Source of the DNA: Candidatus Neomicrothrix sp. UBA6944
GTDB lineage: Bacteria; Actinomycetota; Acidimicrobiia; Acidimicrobiales; Poriferisodalaceae
Direction of reading: 5' to 3'
DNA: 7,506 nt
Assembly: GCA_002448715.1 (NCBI GenBank)
Contig: DJZU01000104.1
Location: forward strand, 1 to 7,506
A model generated the notes under the pieces. The model saw only the letters and a list, made by a program, of their open reading frames with translations, was not told the DNA's origin and did not search any database. A program made the translations under genes and the position numbers. Below, in pieces: positions 6,434-7,506 of this stretch; position 1 is the first letter of the stretch, and each line of letters begins with the position of its first letter.

Positions 6434-7354
6434 GTGAGAATCGCTTTGATTGAGATGGGTAGTACCAGCTTTCGTCTCACCATCGAAACTGAACGAGAAA
6501 CTCATCACCGAATCCATCATCTCAATCTCGGCTCTTCAGTAAGCACAAATGGATCTTTCACAGAAAGCGATATCACCAGCGCAACCTATGTGCTCTCGGA
6601 GTTCATGACCGCCGCCAAGGTTCATAACTGCCAACGCATAGTGGCGGTGGCAACAGAATCCTTCAGACTCGCCGCTAATGGCGACGCCGTCGCTACACAC
6701 ATCGCTCGCGAAGCTGGCTGTGAGGTGAAGATTCTCTCACCAGACGAGGAAAACATTTTGGTTTGGCAAGCCACGGTGAACCAGTTTCACGGTGTCGATT
6801 TTTTAGTTGCCGTAGCCATCACCGGCGGAAGCGTCGGCATCACTGCTGGTCCAACCAGTTCCGGGATCCCACTGCATAATTTCAGTTACCCCTTGGGTAC
6901 CGGTGTCTTGGCTCCTAGAGCGTCCGAGAACGGGTTCGTTGATATCTCAACTCGAGTCCGGCTGGAACACCACATAGCAGAGAGCCTCAAACCAGTAGGC
7001 GCTGTTCTTCGCGACATCGAAGGATGCCAGTTCGTGGTCAGTGGTGGAATGCCGCTCGCGTTAGCGAAATTAATCCACACTGTGCGTCGTTCAGAAGTAC
7101 CAGAAGCTCTCAACGGCCTTGCAATCGATTGTTCCGACCTCGGTCATCTCATCAAAACCTTCGACGAGTTGTCCTTACCCGCGCGTCTTGCTTTACCAGG
7201 CATAAGTTCCAAGAGGGCCCCGAACATGGCGTTAGGAGCGACAATTCTTCGACAAGTGTTGCGGTCGTTGGATGTGCACGCGGTCGAAGTGTCTAACGTG
7301 GGCCTCAGGGAAGGCCTTTTAGGCAGGATTTACGCAGACGTCAAAGCTGCCTAA
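6434..7354 (+). CDS. Divergent Ppx/GppA-family protein with degenerate nucleotide-site motifs
   Basis: The Ppx/GppA family (ASKHA ATPase fold) contains exopolyphosphatases and pppGpp phosphohydrolases acting in the cytoplasm. This 306-residue protein has the short, two-domain-core length without the C-terminal HD-like part. Motifs in order are IEMGSTSFRL at 6-15 (usual DxGSNS), ATESFRLAANG at 73-83, LSPDEENIL at 101-109 (the catalytic-Glu loop, acidic residues kept), AITGGSVGI at 128-136 (usual DIGGGSTEL), VSGGMPLALA at 202-211, LPGISSKRAPNMALGATIL at 254-272 and VSNVGLREGLL at 286-296. The conserved Asp and Glu of the DIGGGSTE motif are Ala128 and Gly135, and the first Asp is Glu7. Activity may be altered or lost, and a sensor role is possible. 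The GTG start immediately precedes the first beta strand, as in the family. The gene ends 71 bp before the leucine leader, and I see no convincing terminator between them. Confidence 0.85.
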   Translation: MRIALIEMGSTSFRLTIETERETHHRIHHLNLGSSVSTNGSFTESDITSATYVLSEFMTAAKVHNCQRIVAVATESFRLAANGDAVATHIAREAGCEVKILSPDEENILVWQATVNQFHGVDFLVAVAITGGSVGITAGPTSSGIPLHNFSYPLGTGVLAPRASENGFVDISTRVRLEHHIAESLKPVGAVLRDIEGCQFVVSGGMPLALAKLIHTVRRSEVPEALNGLAIDCSDLGHLIKTFDELSLPARLALPGISSKRAPNMALGATILRQVLRSLDVHAVEVSNVGLREGLLGRIYADVKAA

Positions 7355-7387
7355 CAGCGGTGAGTAACTTCAGGCTGCAGATTCGTT

Positions 7388-7418
7388 TTGTAGAAATATT
7401 TGATTCGGGTGCTATCGT
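7388..7418 (+). promoter_or_regulatory. Putative promoter of the leucine leader
   Basis: TTGTAG (7388-7393) and TATCGT (7413-7418) are separated by 19 bp, slightly long for a sigma-70-type promoter. TATCGT ends 7 nt before the leader-peptide GTG at 7426, so transcription would start at or next to the GTG and the leader peptide would be read from a leaderless mRNA. The -35 assignment is less sure than the -10. Confidence 0.5.
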
Positions 7419-7425
7419 TGAGCCC

Positions 7426-7464
7426 GTGAACGGAACGCTACGCGGACTACTTCTTCTTACTTAG
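7426..7464 (+). CDS. Leucine-rich regulatory leader peptide (12 residues)
   Basis: GTG to TAG encodes MNGTLRGLLLLT. Five of the 12 residues are Leu, four of them consecutive at residues 8-11 (CTA CTT CTT CTT), with one more CTA at residue 5. Such a run next to a stable hairpin is the hallmark of ribosome-mediated control by charged tRNA-Leu: ribosomes pause on the Leu codons when leucine is short. The stop codon TAG shares its last base with the first pair of the hairpin at 7464. There is no Shine-Dalgarno sequence; the TANNNT box 7 nt upstream suggests leaderless translation. The controlled gene lies beyond the window. A leucine-only run suggests leuA rather than an ilv operon, whose leaders normally also hold Ile and Val codons. 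It is too short for a protein role of its own. Confidence 0.8.
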   Translation: MNGTLRGLLLLT

Positions 7465-7506
7465 GCGAGGGCTACAACATACAGGCCCTCGCCCTAACCT
7501 CCTGTG
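7464..7506 (+). promoter_or_regulatory. Leucine-leader hairpin and possible pseudoknot (LEU-element-like), cut by the window end
   Basis: GGCGAGGGC (7464-7472) pairs perfectly with GCCCTCGCC (7485-7493) around a 12-nt loop. The loop ends in ACAG (7481-7484), which is complementary to CTGT at 7502-7505, giving a 4-bp second stem of an H-type pseudoknot. A fifth pair, G7485 with C7501, would compete with the hairpin, and U7480-G7506 could add a wobble. No T tract follows the hairpin, so it does not look like an intrinsic terminator. CCTCCT (7498-7503) is complementary to a strong Shine-Dalgarno sequence and could mask that of the next gene. Comparative work has described a conserved pseudoknot, the LEU element, upstream of actinobacterial leuA; I recall this and cannot align it here. 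The right part lies outside the window. Confidence 0.7.

Noticed and set aside
7355..7390. Possible terminator after the Ppx-like gene (GCTGCAG followed by GTTTTG)
   Set aside because: CTGCAG is a palindrome with no loop, and no stable stem precedes the T run.
7464..7493. The 9-bp hairpin as a simple intrinsic terminator
   Set aside because: The sequence after the stem is CTAACCTCCT, not a T tract. The adjoining Leu-rich peptide and the loop complementarity fit a regulatory leader better.

Overview
The window looks like chromosomal DNA from an actinobacterium with a moderate, near-balanced GC content. A marine or freshwater Acidimicrobiia-like lineage is my best guess, by inference only. The pointers are a luciferase-like F420-type oxidoreductase very close to mycobacterial Rv3520c, a thiolase-like protein of the mycobacterial TLP1/Rv1867 type, GTG starts preceded by TANNNT boxes as in leaderless actinobacterial mRNAs, and a leucine leader element at the right end of the kind found upstream of actinobacterial leuA. 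I see no mobile element, tRNA, rRNA or CRISPR array.

Layout, left to right. (1) A 5'-truncated CaiB/BaiF family III CoA-transferase (+, 2-1084) converges on, and overlaps by 4 bp, (2) a membrane-anchored J-domain protein (-, 1081-1734). (3) A 58-bp divergent intergenic region carries a perfect 8-12-8 inverted repeat between that gene and (4) a small protein with four CxxC pairs (+, 1793-2113). (5) prfC, encoding release factor 3 (-, 2129-3730), converges on the small gene. (6) Divergent from prfC is a two-gene operon (+): the Rv3520c-like oxidoreductase (3846-4898), coupled through an ATGA overlap to a thiolase-like protein that lacks the nucleophilic cysteine (4895-6367). (7) A divergent Ppx/GppA-like protein with degenerate nucleotide-site motifs follows (+, 6434-7354). 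(8) The last 120 bp hold a promoter, a 12-residue leucine-rich leader peptide, MNGTLRGLLLLT, whose stop codon touches a perfect 9-bp hairpin. The hairpin loop can pair with the final bases of the window, giving an H-type pseudoknot. This is probably the regulatory leader of a leuA gene lying just outside the window.

The CoA-transferase, oxidoreductase and thiolase-like genes point to acyl-CoA (lipid or sterol-type) metabolism, but only the last two are clearly one transcription unit. The J-domain, CxxC and Ppx-like genes have no assigned pathway. The most interesting region is the leucine leader at the right edge. Next come the catalytic-residue losses in three enzyme-family members: CoA-transferase Asp to His, thiolase Cys absent, and Ppx/GppA Asp and Glu absent.
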